The notes under the pieces are model-generated. The model searched no databases, was not told the origin of the DNA, and saw nothing but the letters and a program-made list of their open reading frames with translations. The translations under genes were made by a program, and so were the position numbers. Positions 18,809 to 28,100 of a stretch of 64,000 bases of DNA are shown here, piece after piece (position 1 is the first letter of the stretch; every line of letters begins with the position of its first letter). Origin of the DNA: Rhodococcus jostii RHA1 (GTDB lineage Bacteria > Actinomycetota > Actinomycetes > Mycobacteriales > Mycobacteriaceae); assembly GCF_000014565.1 (NCBI RefSeq), contig NC_008268.1, positions 4,654,501 through 4,718,500 on the forward strand, in the 5' to 3' direction.

Positions 18809-19268
18809 ATGGCTGCCTGTCGGGTGGTTCTCGACGCGTGCGTCCGGCTTCCGCAGCTGACCGACGAGCAGATCGACTCGTTGCCGCCCGAGGTCCGGCA
18901 GACGTACCGGCAGCTTCGTGCGGTGGATCCGGCCGAATGTGGATCCCGACTTCCGGGCGGTACTGGCGCAGAAGTGGGTGCGTGACAACCACTGTCAGTT
19001 GACTGTTGACTGTTGACGGTTGGGAAAGTGAGGCGGTTGAGGCCGCCCTTGCCGGGCCGGTGCCGGCTCATCCGCTGTGGGTGCCTTTCGACCAGGATGG
19101 TCGCCCCATAGGTCGAGGCGCTCTACGTACTCGACGCCTCGGCGCTGGAGGGCGGTCTGTGGCAGCCGAACGATCCCCGGTACGTGTGCCCGGTCCTCGT
19201 GCATCTCGTCGACGGGCGTTGGCTGGTGCGAAATCTGGGGTCGGAGTCGGACCCTGCGACTACCACCT
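18809..19268 (+). pseudogene. Gene remnants: truncated PIN-toxin start and further fragments
   Basis: An ATG at 18809 opens MAACRVVLDACVRLPQLTD, where VVLDACV resembles the first strand of PIN-domain toxins, but the frame stops at 18985 after 58 residues. A second frame reads DPDFRAVLAQKWVRDNHCQ to a stop near 19016. A third region, 19006-19268, gives EAVEAALAGPVPAHPLWVPF and then, after a shift near 19110, VEALYVLDASALEGGLWQP up to a stop at 19268. None forms a whole gene. This looks like decayed mobile or toxin-antitoxin DNA at the island edge. Confidence 0.6.
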
Positions 19269-19416
19269 GAACCTACGTCGGTGCGGGCGGGGGTGGATGG
19301 TTGCCAGCCCCTGGGTATCTATCGCGCGATGCGGTGAAACCTCACGCTGGTTGAACGCCCGGCAGTCCGGGAGTTCCACGTATTGCTGTACTCCACAACC
19401 TATTCGAAGGCGCACA

Positions 19417-20436
19417 ATGTATTTCGACTTCCGTGACAAGCCCGACCGTCTCTGTGTCAAAGAAATGGTTCATGGCTACAACATATCCAGCTGCTTGTTC
19501 GTAGCCGTCGAGCTGGAGCTCGCCGATCTGCTGGCGGCGGGCCCAATGGCGCTTGCCGACCTCGCCCAACGAAGCGGCACTGATCCCGATGCGCTGAAGC
19601 GGATCCTCCGCCTACTCATGAGCGCGGGGATCTTCTCCGTGGACGAGCAGGACAGATGCGCACTCACGCCGCGAGCCGAATTCTTGCGCAGGGATAATCC
19701 GGAATCGATCGCAAGCGAGGTGGAGCTCTTTGCCGGCGCAGAAACGTACCTGGCCTGGAGTGAGCTGCTCCAATGCGCACGTACGGGACAGACAGGATTC
19801 GGCCAGTTCTTCGGCAAATCCCTCTTCGAGTACCTGGCCGAGCACCCCGACTCCGCCCAGCGCTTCCATCTGGGCTGGCACGAGATCTCGATCCGCGCCG
19901 GTCTCGAGACCGCGGAAGCGATCGATTTCACGGACAATCGGCACGTCGTCGATGTCGGCGGTGGCTACGGCATCGTGACCGCCCAGCTGTTGCACAAACA
20001 CGATCATCTGCGGGGCACGATTTACGACTTGGAGTTCTCGCTGGCCAGGGCCGGTCACACGTTGCGGGAATATGGCGTCGATGAGCGGTGTGGCATTGTG
20101 CCCGGCGACGGTTTCACAGAGGTGCCTGGCGGGGGCGACGTCCACCTGCTCAAGAGCGTTCTCCACACGATGAACGACGACGACTCGGTACGCGTCCTCA
20201 TCAATTGCGCGAACGCACTCGAGCCCGGCGGCAGGATCCTGGTCCTGGAGCGGGTGATCAGCGGGGACGGCGGATACGTCTGGGGAAATGTGGTGGACGT
20301 CGCCATGCTGGTCATGACGGGCGGCCGGGAGCGAACGATTCAGGACTACGCGCGCCTATACGAGCGCGCAGGCCTCGAACTCACCGGCAGTACGCTCCTG
20401 CCCTGCGGCTTCAGCGTAATCGAGGGCCGGAAGTGA
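19417..20436 (+). CDS. SAM-dependent O-methyltransferase (PF00891 type), first gene of island
   Basis: 339-residue small-molecule methyltransferase. An N-terminal helical dimerisation/winged-helix domain (about 15-95: LELADLLAAGPMALADLAQR, TDPDALKRILRLLMSAGIF) precedes the Rossmann domain with SAM motif HVVDVGGGYGIVTAQLL and the catalytic-region HLLKSVLHTMNDDDS. The general-base His region is LHTMND rather than the common LHDW. ATG 19417 follows GAAGG; the preceding 400 bp are gene remnants. It is related to the second methyltransferase of the island at 31.06 kb. It lies 58 bp before an ATP-grasp gene in the same direction. The acceptor is unknown; O-methylation of a phenol or enol is most likely. 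Confidence 0.87.
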   Translation: MYFDFRDKPDRLCVKEMVHGYNISSCLFVAVELELADLLAAGPMALADLAQRSGTDPDALKRILRLLMSAGIFSVDEQDRCALTPRAEFLRRDNPESIASEVELFAGAETYLAWSELLQCARTGQTGFGQFFGKSLFEYLAEHPDSAQRFHLGWHEISIRAGLETAEAIDFTDNRHVVDVGGGYGIVTAQLLHKHDHLRGTIYDLEFSLARAGHTLREYGVDERCGIVPGDGFTEVPGGGDVHLLKSVLHTMNDDDSVRVLINCANALEPGGRILVLERVISGDGGYVWGNVVDVAMLVMTGGRERTIQDYARLYERAGLELTGSTLLPCGFSVIEGRK

Positions 20437-20494
20437 GACCGGCCGGACGAGCGCGACCTCCGGGAATCAGCGGACCTCGAGGAGCTGGGTCGGC

Positions 20495-21721
20495 ATGGCT
20501 CACATTTTGATCGTCGGCGGACATGACGAGACTTTCCGAAGGATCGAAGATCTACCGGTCGAGCTGTCTGTGTTTCAGAATTCCGAATCGGTCACCGCGC
20601 GGCAGGCCAGGCGCGCCCACCGGCTGTGCGTATTCGATTACCGCAACCAGGCAGAGGCGCTCAGCATGGCGCAGGAGCTGCACGAGGTTGAACCCGTCGA
20701 TGCCGTCGTGTCATTCACCGAGCACGGCCTCATGCCGGCCGCCGTGATCAAAGAGGCATTGGGCATCAAGGGCAATGCGCGGGAAGCCGTCCGGTTGACC
20801 CGCGACAAGATCGCCATGCGCGAGCACCTGGCCGGCCGTGATCTCGGAGCTGTGCTGACCCGAAGCTGCGATTCGGCCTCCGAGGTACGGAGCTTTCTTC
20901 GGTCAGTGGGCGGCCCGATCATCGTCAAGCCGGCTGAAGGCGCCGGCAGCTCCGGTGTTTTTCGCGTCTCCAGCCTTGACCAGGTCGAATCCGCATTCGC
21001 CTGCTCTCGCGGCGAGTGCCCCGGGCCGACCCTCGTCGAAGAGTTCATCGACGGCCCCGAATACAGCGTCGAATCCTTCACCACGGATGGCCGGCACGAC
21101 ATCATCGCGGTGACCGCAAAAACCACCACCGGCCCGCCACGGTATATCGAAACCGGTCATCTGATGCCGGCCGCGCTCGCGGCATCGGCCCTTGCCGAGC
21201 TCCGCCGTCTCGTCACCGATTTCCTCAGTTCGATCGGTCATTCCTTCGGGCCGGCTCATACCGAAGTGCGTATCGGTTCGGCCGGGCCCCGGATCATCGA
21301 GGGCAATACCCGTCCTGGAGGCGATTTCATTTGGGAGCTGGTGCACCGTGCGATGGGTCGCGATCTGGTCCGGGAGTCGATCTGTCATCTTGCCGGGCTG
21401 CCGCCGCAATCGCGAGCACCCGGGCGCGGTGCAGGCTGCGTCGCATTCTTTGGTTACGAGAATGTGGTGATCGAACGCGTGCAGGGCATCGAAGCCGCGC
21501 GTCAGGTCGAGGGGGTCATCCGGTTGCAGTGTTCTCTCGAACCAGGGCAACACCTCGGTCCACTCCGGTCCTCTGCGGATCGTCAAGGTGTCATAGTCGC
21601 GGTCGGCACTGATCTCGTGGACGCCGAGCGCCGCTTGGCTGAGGCGCAGGCTCGGATTCGGGTGGAGACGAGCGCCTACGTAGATCTCGTACTATCTGCC
21701 ACTGGTGTGGCTGATGGTTGA
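20495..21721 (+). CDS. ATP-grasp ligase 1
   Basis: 408-residue ATP-grasp enzyme. It has an N-terminal pre-ATP-grasp domain (MAHILIVGGHDETFRRIEDL), a lid/ATP-binding region (GGPIIVKPAEGAGSSGVFRV; VEEFIDGPEYSVESF) and the metal/catalytic end PRIIEGNTRPGGDFIWELV. Such ligases activate a carboxylate as acyl phosphate and join it to an amine, often making dipeptides outside NRPS systems. GGAG precedes ATG 20495. The stop overlaps a small ORF. A second, only distantly similar ATP-grasp is convergent, so the island could make two amide bonds. Substrates are unknown. Confidence 0.87.
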   Translation: MAHILIVGGHDETFRRIEDLPVELSVFQNSESVTARQARRAHRLCVFDYRNQAEALSMAQELHEVEPVDAVVSFTEHGLMPAAVIKEALGIKGNAREAVRLTRDKIAMREHLAGRDLGAVLTRSCDSASEVRSFLRSVGGPIIVKPAEGAGSSGVFRVSSLDQVESAFACSRGECPGPTLVEEFIDGPEYSVESFTTDGRHDIIAVTAKTTTGPPRYIETGHLMPAALAASALAELRRLVTDFLSSIGHSFGPAHTEVRIGSAGPRIIEGNTRPGGDFIWELVHRAMGRDLVRESICHLAGLPPQSRAPGRGAGCVAFFGYENVVIERVQGIEAARQVEGVIRLQCSLEPGQHLGPLRSSADRQGVIVAVGTDLVDAERRLAEAQARIRVETSAYVDLVLSATGVADG

Positions 21722-21905
21722 GATGTACGTGTGTCACGGCTACCCGCATCACCGTGTGGTGGTGTGGGTTGGACCGTGTCCCACACCGACGCTTGTGGTG
21801 CAGGAACATGCTGTGTCGGAGTCACCCCCGCCCGCGGCGTTGTGGTGCGGAGGCTGCGGCGGACCCGGCGACAAATACGAGAATCCGATAGATAGCTTTA
21901 GATAA
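21714..21905 (+). CDS. Small Cys/His/Pro-rich ORF overlapping the ATP-grasp 1 stop
   Basis: Possible 63-residue protein starting MVEMYVCHGYPHHRVVVWVG, with Cys in CHGYPHH, GPCPTP and LWCGGCGG; CGGCGG and the early CxxxxxH could bind metal. The ATG lies inside the end of the ATP-grasp gene (8-bp overlap), suggesting translational coupling, and an alternative ATG is at 21723. Codon third positions are GC-rich for most of its length but the last codons are AT-rich. I recognise no family. It may be a small metal-binding protein, a peptide substrate, or chance. Confidence 0.35.
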   Translation: MVEMYVCHGYPHHRVVVWVGPCPTPTLVVQEHAVSESPPPAALWCGGCGGPGDKYENPIDSFR

Positions 21906-21935
21906 ATTGACAACAGCTGACAGCCCTCTCCCGCA

Positions 21936-21968
21936 CTGACCGGGCAGATTCACGTTCTGTCCGGTCAG
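21936..21968. terminator. Hairpin between convergent ATP-grasp operons
   Basis: CTGACCGG-G-CAGA pairs with TCTG-T-CCGGTCAG around a 7-base loop, giving a 12-bp stem with one G-T pair. It separates the rightward methyltransferase/ATP-grasp genes from the leftward five-gene operon and overlaps the stop codon of the latter. Confidence 0.8.
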
Positions 21969-23224
21969 CCAGTTGTGGGGCATTGCGTGGGCTGCTCAAT
22001 CGGTACGACTTGCACGGTCGTCAGGATTTCGCGAATGAGTGAGGTCACTTCAGAGCTCGACCGGCCGGCGACGATGCCGCTGACGGGCAATTCGAAATCG
22101 AAATAGCTCACGGTCTCCGGAAGAGAAGCGCCCGCATCCAGCTCCTTCCATCGAACAACGTCTGGGTGGGCCTGAAACCGTTCTCCACCCGATATCGCGC
22201 AGTACCGCGACGGAAGCAGGTGACCCGGGAACATGAAATCCCCGTAGACCGTACTGCTCGCCGTACTTTCGAACCACCGTTTCAGTGGATTGATTTCGAG
22301 AGGTGACCAATCGAGGTTGCAGGCCAAACCGGCCGCGACCAAGTCGATGCCTGTGGCAAGCCTGAATGTCTCCTTGATATGTCCGCCGCCAGGGCGGGCG
22401 CCGACCTCCAGGAAAACCATTCCATCTGCGGCCTCAATCATTTCGAGATGGAATGGGCCATTGTCGATACCCACGGCCCGAAGGTACTCGACCGCTACCT
22501 TGCAACGCCCACCGTCGTCGTCGACTTGAATCGATCCCTGCGGAACTCCCTGGGCAAACTCGAGGCAAGTGCCCAGATATCTGCTGGCGACGATCGCCAC
22601 CGGCGCACCGGCAAGCATCACGCCATCGAAGTGGAAGATCGGCCCCTCCACATATTCTTCGAGCTGGAAGCGTTCCGGATCCCAGTCCTCCAGACCCGTA
22701 GGGTGGTTGAGAATCGCAGTGCCGGCGTCAGCGTAGGTGGCGAAAACGAAAACATCCTTGCTGGCGGTTCCATCGAGTGGTTTGAGCACCGTCTTCCCAG
22801 CCCAGGGAGTGACATCGGCGGAGGAAGCGGTGAGCGCCTCATCGCAGCGAACAAATCTGGGCACGCGAAGTCCGCATCCTGCGACTGCGGCTTTCATCGC
22901 TACCTTGTCGTTCACGATGTGGACCTGCTCCGGTGATACTCCTTCTACTCCGAGGCTCCGTCTTATCTGCGCTGCCTCCATCATCTCGTACTGGGAGACG
23001 CTGATGACTCGGTCGAAGGCATCGTCGGGGGAGAACAGGGTGCGAACTTCCTCGGCCAGACCCGCTCGACCCGGGCGTTCAACCCTCGTGCAAGGAAGTT
23101 CGGGCGGCACGGTCGCAAGTTGCGCACTCGAGCCCACGTAGACGACATCGTGAATTCCATGATCGATTACACGATGGTATTCGATGAAGGAATACGGAAC
23201 GCGATGGAGAATGAGCAGTTTCAT
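21965..23224 (-). CDS. ATP-grasp ligase 2
   Basis: 419-residue ATP-grasp enzyme of the carboxylate-amine ligase group. N-terminal domain MKLLILHRVPYSFIEYHRVI; ATP-binding strands GKTVLKPLDGTASKDVFVF and FQLEEYVEGPIFHFDGVML; metal end DGMVFLEVGARPGGGHIKET. The E-x-x-A-RPGGG block is like that of amino-acid and dapdiamide-type ligases. It is the last gene of the leftward operon, 125 bp after the aminotransferase, with a weak ribosome-binding site. It shares only the fold-level motifs with ATP-grasp 1, so the two probably use different substrates. Confidence 0.87.
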   Translation of the reverse strand: MKLLILHRVPYSFIEYHRVIDHGIHDVVYVGSSAQLATVPPELPCTRVERPGRAGLAEEVRTLFSPDDAFDRVISVSQYEMMEAAQIRRSLGVEGVSPEQVHIVNDKVAMKAAVAGCGLRVPRFVRCDEALTASSADVTPWAGKTVLKPLDGTASKDVFVFATYADAGTAILNHPTGLEDWDPERFQLEEYVEGPIFHFDGVMLAGAPVAIVASRYLGTCLEFAQGVPQGSIQVDDDGGRCKVAVEYLRAVGIDNGPFHLEMIEAADGMVFLEVGARPGGGHIKETFRLATGIDLVAAGLACNLDWSPLEINPLKRWFESTASSTVYGDFMFPGHLLPSRYCAISGGERFQAHPDVVRWKELDAGASLPETVSYFDFELPVSGIVAGRSSSEVTSLIREILTTVQVVPIEQPTQCPTTG

Positions 23225-23349
23225 TCAGAAGACCCCACTGGATGGAATATCGTTCGGCGAAATGGACTTTCACCTTCCAGTACTATCCCGGGCCGACGGC
23301 CGTGAAACTAGGAACCCTGGGGGGAAGGATGACCCACCTTGCTTGGTCG

Positions 23350-24204
23350 TCATCGGATCGCGGACCGGCCGTTGGTCAAGTGCCGATACTCGGTTGCAAT
23401 CGCATCGACCACTGCGGACTTCGCATACCGGATCTCGTCGATGCCGGAAACCTCCATGATTTCGATCGCAGTCCCGCACAGAAACGCGGCGTCGAACGAT
23501 CCGATCTCGTCGTAGGCGATGTCGCGTTCCGTTACCGAGAGCTTCAGTCGCGGACACAGCTCATCGATTATCACCCTTCGGGTAATTCCGTCGAGGGCCA
23601 ATTCGGCAGTCGGCGTGAACAATGCGTTTCCCTTGACGAAGAACACGTTCGAGCCGCTCGACTCGCACACAGCGTCGGCTGTCGAGAGGAAGAGCACATC
23701 ATCGTAGCCGTCGGCCCGCCCGCGGTGGCTCAAGTAGCTCAACGCGTAGGTAGACGACGTTTTCGCCTGATACGGGTGGCACGAGGCGGGTGCACGCCGC
23801 CACGTTGCCGTCGAGAGCCGATATTGCTCCGCGGCCGAATTCGAAGGAAAGGGCAGGGCGAACAGGACCACCTTGCTGGAAGAGCCCTGCGCCTTGAAAC
23901 TCACATCGGTGTCGTCATAGAAGACCAAGCACTTGATGTACGCATCGGCCAGATCGTTGGCCCTCACCAATTCGTGGCACGCGTCGGCCAAGTCCGCATT
24001 CGAATAGTGCACGGTGTGCCCGAACAACTCGGCGGACCGTCGCAACCTCGCTATGTGGTCGTCGCATTTGAAGATGCTGCCGCCGTATGTGCGGATACCG
24101 TCGAACACCGAGGTGGCATAGGACAACCCATGGGTGGCAGGTGACAGGATCACCTCGTCGAATCGCACGCATCTTCCATCTGCCCAGGCTATTTCGCTGA
24201 TCAT
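23350..24204 (-). CDS. Class IV PLP-dependent aminotransferase
   Basis: 284-residue fold-type IV PLP enzyme related to branched-chain aminotransferase, D-amino-acid aminotransferase and aminodeoxychorismate lyase. The PLP lysine is K148 in CHPYQAKTSSTYALSYLS; the cofactor-binding acid is in CESSGSNVFFVKG; GTAIEIMEV replaces the usual G-T-A/T phosphate loop. ATG 24204 is favoured over 24216 because GGAG sits 8 bases before it; the start overlaps the previous stop region. In the pathway it could install or remove an amine on an oxidised intermediate, or cleave a C-N/C-C bond as a lyase. Confidence 0.86.
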   Translation of the reverse strand: MISEIAWADGRCVRFDEVILSPATHGLSYATSVFDGIRTYGGSIFKCDDHIARLRRSAELFGHTVHYSNADLADACHELVRANDLADAYIKCLVFYDDTDVSFKAQGSSSKVVLFALPFPSNSAAEQYRLSTATWRRAPASCHPYQAKTSSTYALSYLSHRGRADGYDDVLFLSTADAVCESSGSNVFFVKGNALFTPTAELALDGITRRVIIDELCPRLKLSVTERDIAYDEIGSFDAAFLCGTAIEIMEVSGIDEIRYAKSAVVDAIATEYRHLTNGRSAIR

Positions 24205-24205
24205 C

Positions 24206-25132
24206 TCAGTCTCCATGTCGCGATCTCGCGTAGTCTTGCATCGCCTGTGTACGCTGTGTGTTGACCGGAATCAGCCAGTTGTCCAGGTCGACAATGTGAA
24301 TTGCGCCCACCCGGACCTTCGCGTCGATGGCGCCTCGGCCGAGACAGACGTCCGCGAAACCCAGCCGATCCGCGAAATGATACATTTGGTAGTAGTCGGC
24401 GATATACAGATTCAACCCACGCGGAATTCGGTCATGGTCCAGTCCCCGAACGAGTTTCGTAAACACGCCACGGTGATCGTCGGCGTAGCTCAGTGATCCG
24501 GCCAACGGAGTATTCGAATACTTGTCGTAGTCCAGCTTCACGAAGTATTTCTCACCTTCGGACGAGCGTGCCAGCATACGCAGCACATCGCTCGTATAGA
24601 GGTTCTTGGCGTGTCGGTACTTGGCCACATTCAAGGCCTGAAGGCAGGCGAAATCGCGCAGGACCCGATTGTCTTCTGCCACGTCCGAGAGACGGTGTAT
24701 CTCGGTTGTGCACGCCGCTTCGGCCTTCCTCGTGAGCCTGACGATTGATTTGTATTGGCTGGCTCCTACCGCGGTTCGCAGGGCGAGGTCCACACTTCGC
24801 GAAGACCGGAAGAATGCCGCCTTCATGAATGGAACTGCAATGACGTCGGCGCGCCGACGGCGATCGGATCTGCGAAGGGAAGGGACCAACAACCAGTCGG
24901 CGGTTGACGCCAGGCTCGACAACTCCGCCAATGTCCGATCGTCGGGCTCGTCGCACACGGGCATGTAGAAGTATCCGGGTGCGACGTACGCTCGCTCGTG
25001 ATGCAGGGCGTCATTGCTCCTCACGCTGCCCTGGAGTACCGCGTTCCAGTGCGCGATGTTCCTCAGCGGAAGTTGTGGCCGTGGAACGTTGTGACTGTTA
25101 CAGAACGCATCGCGTTGGGGCAGCCATTCCAT
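24206..25132 (-). CDS. GNAT-fold acyl- or aminoacyltransferase-like protein
   Basis: 308-residue protein with a C-terminal FemAB/GNAT-like domain: YFVKLDYDKYSNTPLAGSLS, then DHDRIPRGLNLYIADYYQMY and HFADRLGFADVCLGRGAIDAK resemble the strand-helix-strand end of large GNATs that share the FemAB fold. It may transfer an acyl or aminoacyl group to an amine of the island product. ATG 25132 has a perfect AGGAGGA site and lies inside the end of the ABC gene (35-bp overlap). The N-terminal 100 residues match nothing I know. Family-level assignment is tentative. Confidence 0.6.
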   Translation of the reverse strand: MEWLPQRDAFCNSHNVPRPQLPLRNIAHWNAVLQGSVRSNDALHHERAYVAPGYFYMPVCDEPDDRTLAELSSLASTADWLLVPSLRRSDRRRRADVIAVPFMKAAFFRSSRSVDLALRTAVGASQYKSIVRLTRKAEAACTTEIHRLSDVAEDNRVLRDFACLQALNVAKYRHAKNLYTSDVLRMLARSSEGEKYFVKLDYDKYSNTPLAGSLSYADDHRGVFTKLVRGLDHDRIPRGLNLYIADYYQMYHFADRLGFADVCLGRGAIDAKVRVGAIHIVDLDNWLIPVNTQRTQAMQDYARSRHGD

Positions 25133-28100
25133 GGTCTTCCTCCTGTCCATTCCAGTTCCGATCGGCTGTCGTGTGCGACTGGCCAGAATCCTCGAGGAGG
25201 CGTCGCTGGCCGTTGAAGTGGAAGACTCGGTTGGCAAGTTCGGTCAGCTCGGGATTGTGCGTGATGATGAAGAAGAGCGTGTCCGGCAAGGCAGAGATCA
25301 CGGCCTGCAATATCGAGAGCTCCGCTGTTGTACTCAACTCGGAAGTCGCTTCGTCGAGAATTGCGACCGCCGGGCGATTGATCAACAGGTCGAGGAGCGC
25401 CAGCCGCTGCAGTTCCGTCTTGCTCAGATTCAACTGACCGGTGGCAGGGACGGGCTCGTCGAATCCGGACGGTAGTCGCCCGACGACGTCTGCCACGTCG
25501 AGATAGTCGACGACGCGAGCCAATTCGAGCGGTAACGGGCTGTTGAAGTGTTCGATCAATCTGCCTGGCTTGAAGATCGGACTCGACGTCAGGAGGAGGA
25601 TGTCTTCGGCGTGGGAATTCGAGACGTATCCCGTCGTCCGGCCCAATGTCGAGAGGACGCCTGTTGTCGGCTGCAGACTGCCCACAACCAGCTTCGCAAA
25701 TGTCGACTTACCGACCCCGCTCGGGCCCATGACGACCACGACGTCTCGGCTGGCAAAGGACTCGGAAAGCTCTTCCAGTAGCACCGCCCCGGTGTGCGGC
25801 GCGACGTACGTTACCTCCGAAAACGATACGAGCGCTGCGTCTTCAACTGCTGAGCGGGTCCAGCACTGCGCCGGGCCGGTCGGAGGCGTGAGGAGACGAT
25901 CCGCGCTGTCGAGAACCTGTCTGAGGTCCACCAGGCAACGGCCCACTCGGGCGAAGACAGCGATGAGGCTGTACGAGAGACTGAGCGCGAGAACACCGCT
26001 GAGACCGGATCCGCCGCCGGCCTGGACAAACACAGTTGAACCGACGACGACCGACAGGAAGAGCACACCCATCAAATCGAGCTTGTAATTGAACCAGCGG
26101 CGCGCGCCCGCATTGTCCATCGAAGCGAAGGCGCGATTCATCAAACTCTTGTTCAGCCAATTGACGAGGGCCGAGTTGTCGCGTGCCAAGTCGAATCTCG
26201 CTGAGCTCCAGGTAATGGCCTCGACCCGCTCCAACACGGTCGACGTCGTACCGATCTCTCTATCGTTGAAGTCCTGCAGTCGCCTTCCCGATCGCTTCGA
26301 ACTGTGCCAGTAGGCGAAGCACATCCCGACAAGGGGCAGCAGGACGAAAATGTTCTTGCTCAATACGAACGCGGCGGTCGTGAGCAGCAATGTAACCGCA
26401 CCCAGCGTATTCAGAAGTACTTCTGGCAGAAGTTCGTCGATACGTCGTTGATCCCAGGTCAGTTTGCTCTGATAGTCCTGATCGACCTCGTCGAAGGCCG
26501 GCCTGGGCTTTGGACTCATGACGGTCGAGAAGTAATTCCGACATTTGCGGGATGCCGCCACGATGCTGCGTTTGACTATGAACAGGGAGGTGAAAATCGA
26601 CAGGAGGGCCCCGGCGGACAGTGCGGCGATGAGGGTTGTCGCTGCTGTCCGCGCATTCGTGGTCGAAATTCCGCTGGCAGCTGTGTAGTCACCGACAATC
26701 GTCAGAACGTCGCGGCACGCAAACAGGACGCATGCGACAACCGCGACCTTCGCGACGCCCAGGCTCATCAGACTGCGGCGTGACGAAGTCGAGAGTTCCG
26801 CTCGGTCCACGCCCTGGGGACGGCGAGCGACCGACCGATCCTCTGGAGCGAGAAGCCTTTTGCGTTCTCGAGCAGGGTTCGCCGCACGTGGTGTGAGGTT
26901 TCGCATCACCTCCACGACTTCGCCTCCGGCCACTACCCATATCTCGTCTGCAGCATCTTTTTCATCGGGCTTGTCCGTTGCATAAATGACCGTGGTGTCG
27001 TGCCACGGCCCGCGCAGAAGGGAGGCCAACAGCCCATTCGCCAGGTCGTCGTCCAGCCCTGCTGTGGGCTGATCCAGGTAAACGAACTTCGGTTCGGCCA
27101 GTATTGCCCGTGCCAGTTCCAGCCGCTTCCCCTGCCCGCGGGACACGTTCCAGCCCTCGGTCCGGTCGCGTGACTTGCTCGAGAGGTAGTCGCCGTAGAA
27201 GGTTCCGGGAAGTCGGGACAGTGCCAAGGCTCGACGGGCCTCGTCGTCGGTGAATTCGCTTCGATAGAGACACAAATTCTCGTAGAGCCCGCCAGGGAAT
27301 ATCCACGGTTCATCCGGTACGAAGAACGTTTTGCTGTTCACCTGGCTGCTGTGGCGTGCACCGATTTTCAGAACGGACGTCTTGCCACTGCCTGCGGCGC
27401 CGACGACGGCGATGTGCTTCGCCGTTGTTGCCGGTAGGCGCGTTGCGGTCGCATCGGTGTCCAGCGAGTGCGGACTGGATAGATACTTCGCAACGTTGGT
27501 GTGCCCGACAATGCCCTGGGACAGACTCTGAACAATGAAGGGGATATTGTTGGCGACGGATTTCAAGCCTCCGACCAGCGCCATTGTGGACAACAGGCCT
27601 GCTGGATCGACGTAACCAACGTGGGCCAGCTGGGTAAACACCGCGGCAAGCATGGCAACGATCGGAGTGAGTGTCGATATGAGGTTGATCCGCGCGATGA
27701 GACGCGCCGCTTTCAGGAGCGCGCGCTCCTCGCCATCTCGCTTGTCGGCATAGCGCCGAAAGAGTTCGTCGTTCCAGTTCTTGAGCCACGCGAGCAGGCG
27801 ATTGTTCAGCGAAAACAGGCCGACTTCGATGCGATCTGCCGCCGTCGCCGACAGTGCAGCGTGCGCGGCATTCAATTGTTTGGCGTTCCAGTAGATCACC
27901 GCGGAACTGACGAGAATCACCGACAGGGCCGCCAGAGCGCTCAGTCCCAACGCCACGAAGAAGTACGCGGAGGTAAAGGTGATGGTTGCGAGTGCCAAAA
28001 TGATGAAAATGATTCCCGACCAAGCATTTTCGACGCGTGCTGCCTCCCGGTCCAGAAGGGTGACCAGGTCGGCCGGTTGGTCGGAAGGGGCAATGCTGCG

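Noticed and set aside
19006..19416. N-terminal extension of the first island methyltransferase (long frame from 19006)
   Set aside because: The extension is composed of fragments of a decayed gene; the methyltransferase family start and a ribosome-binding site are at 19417.
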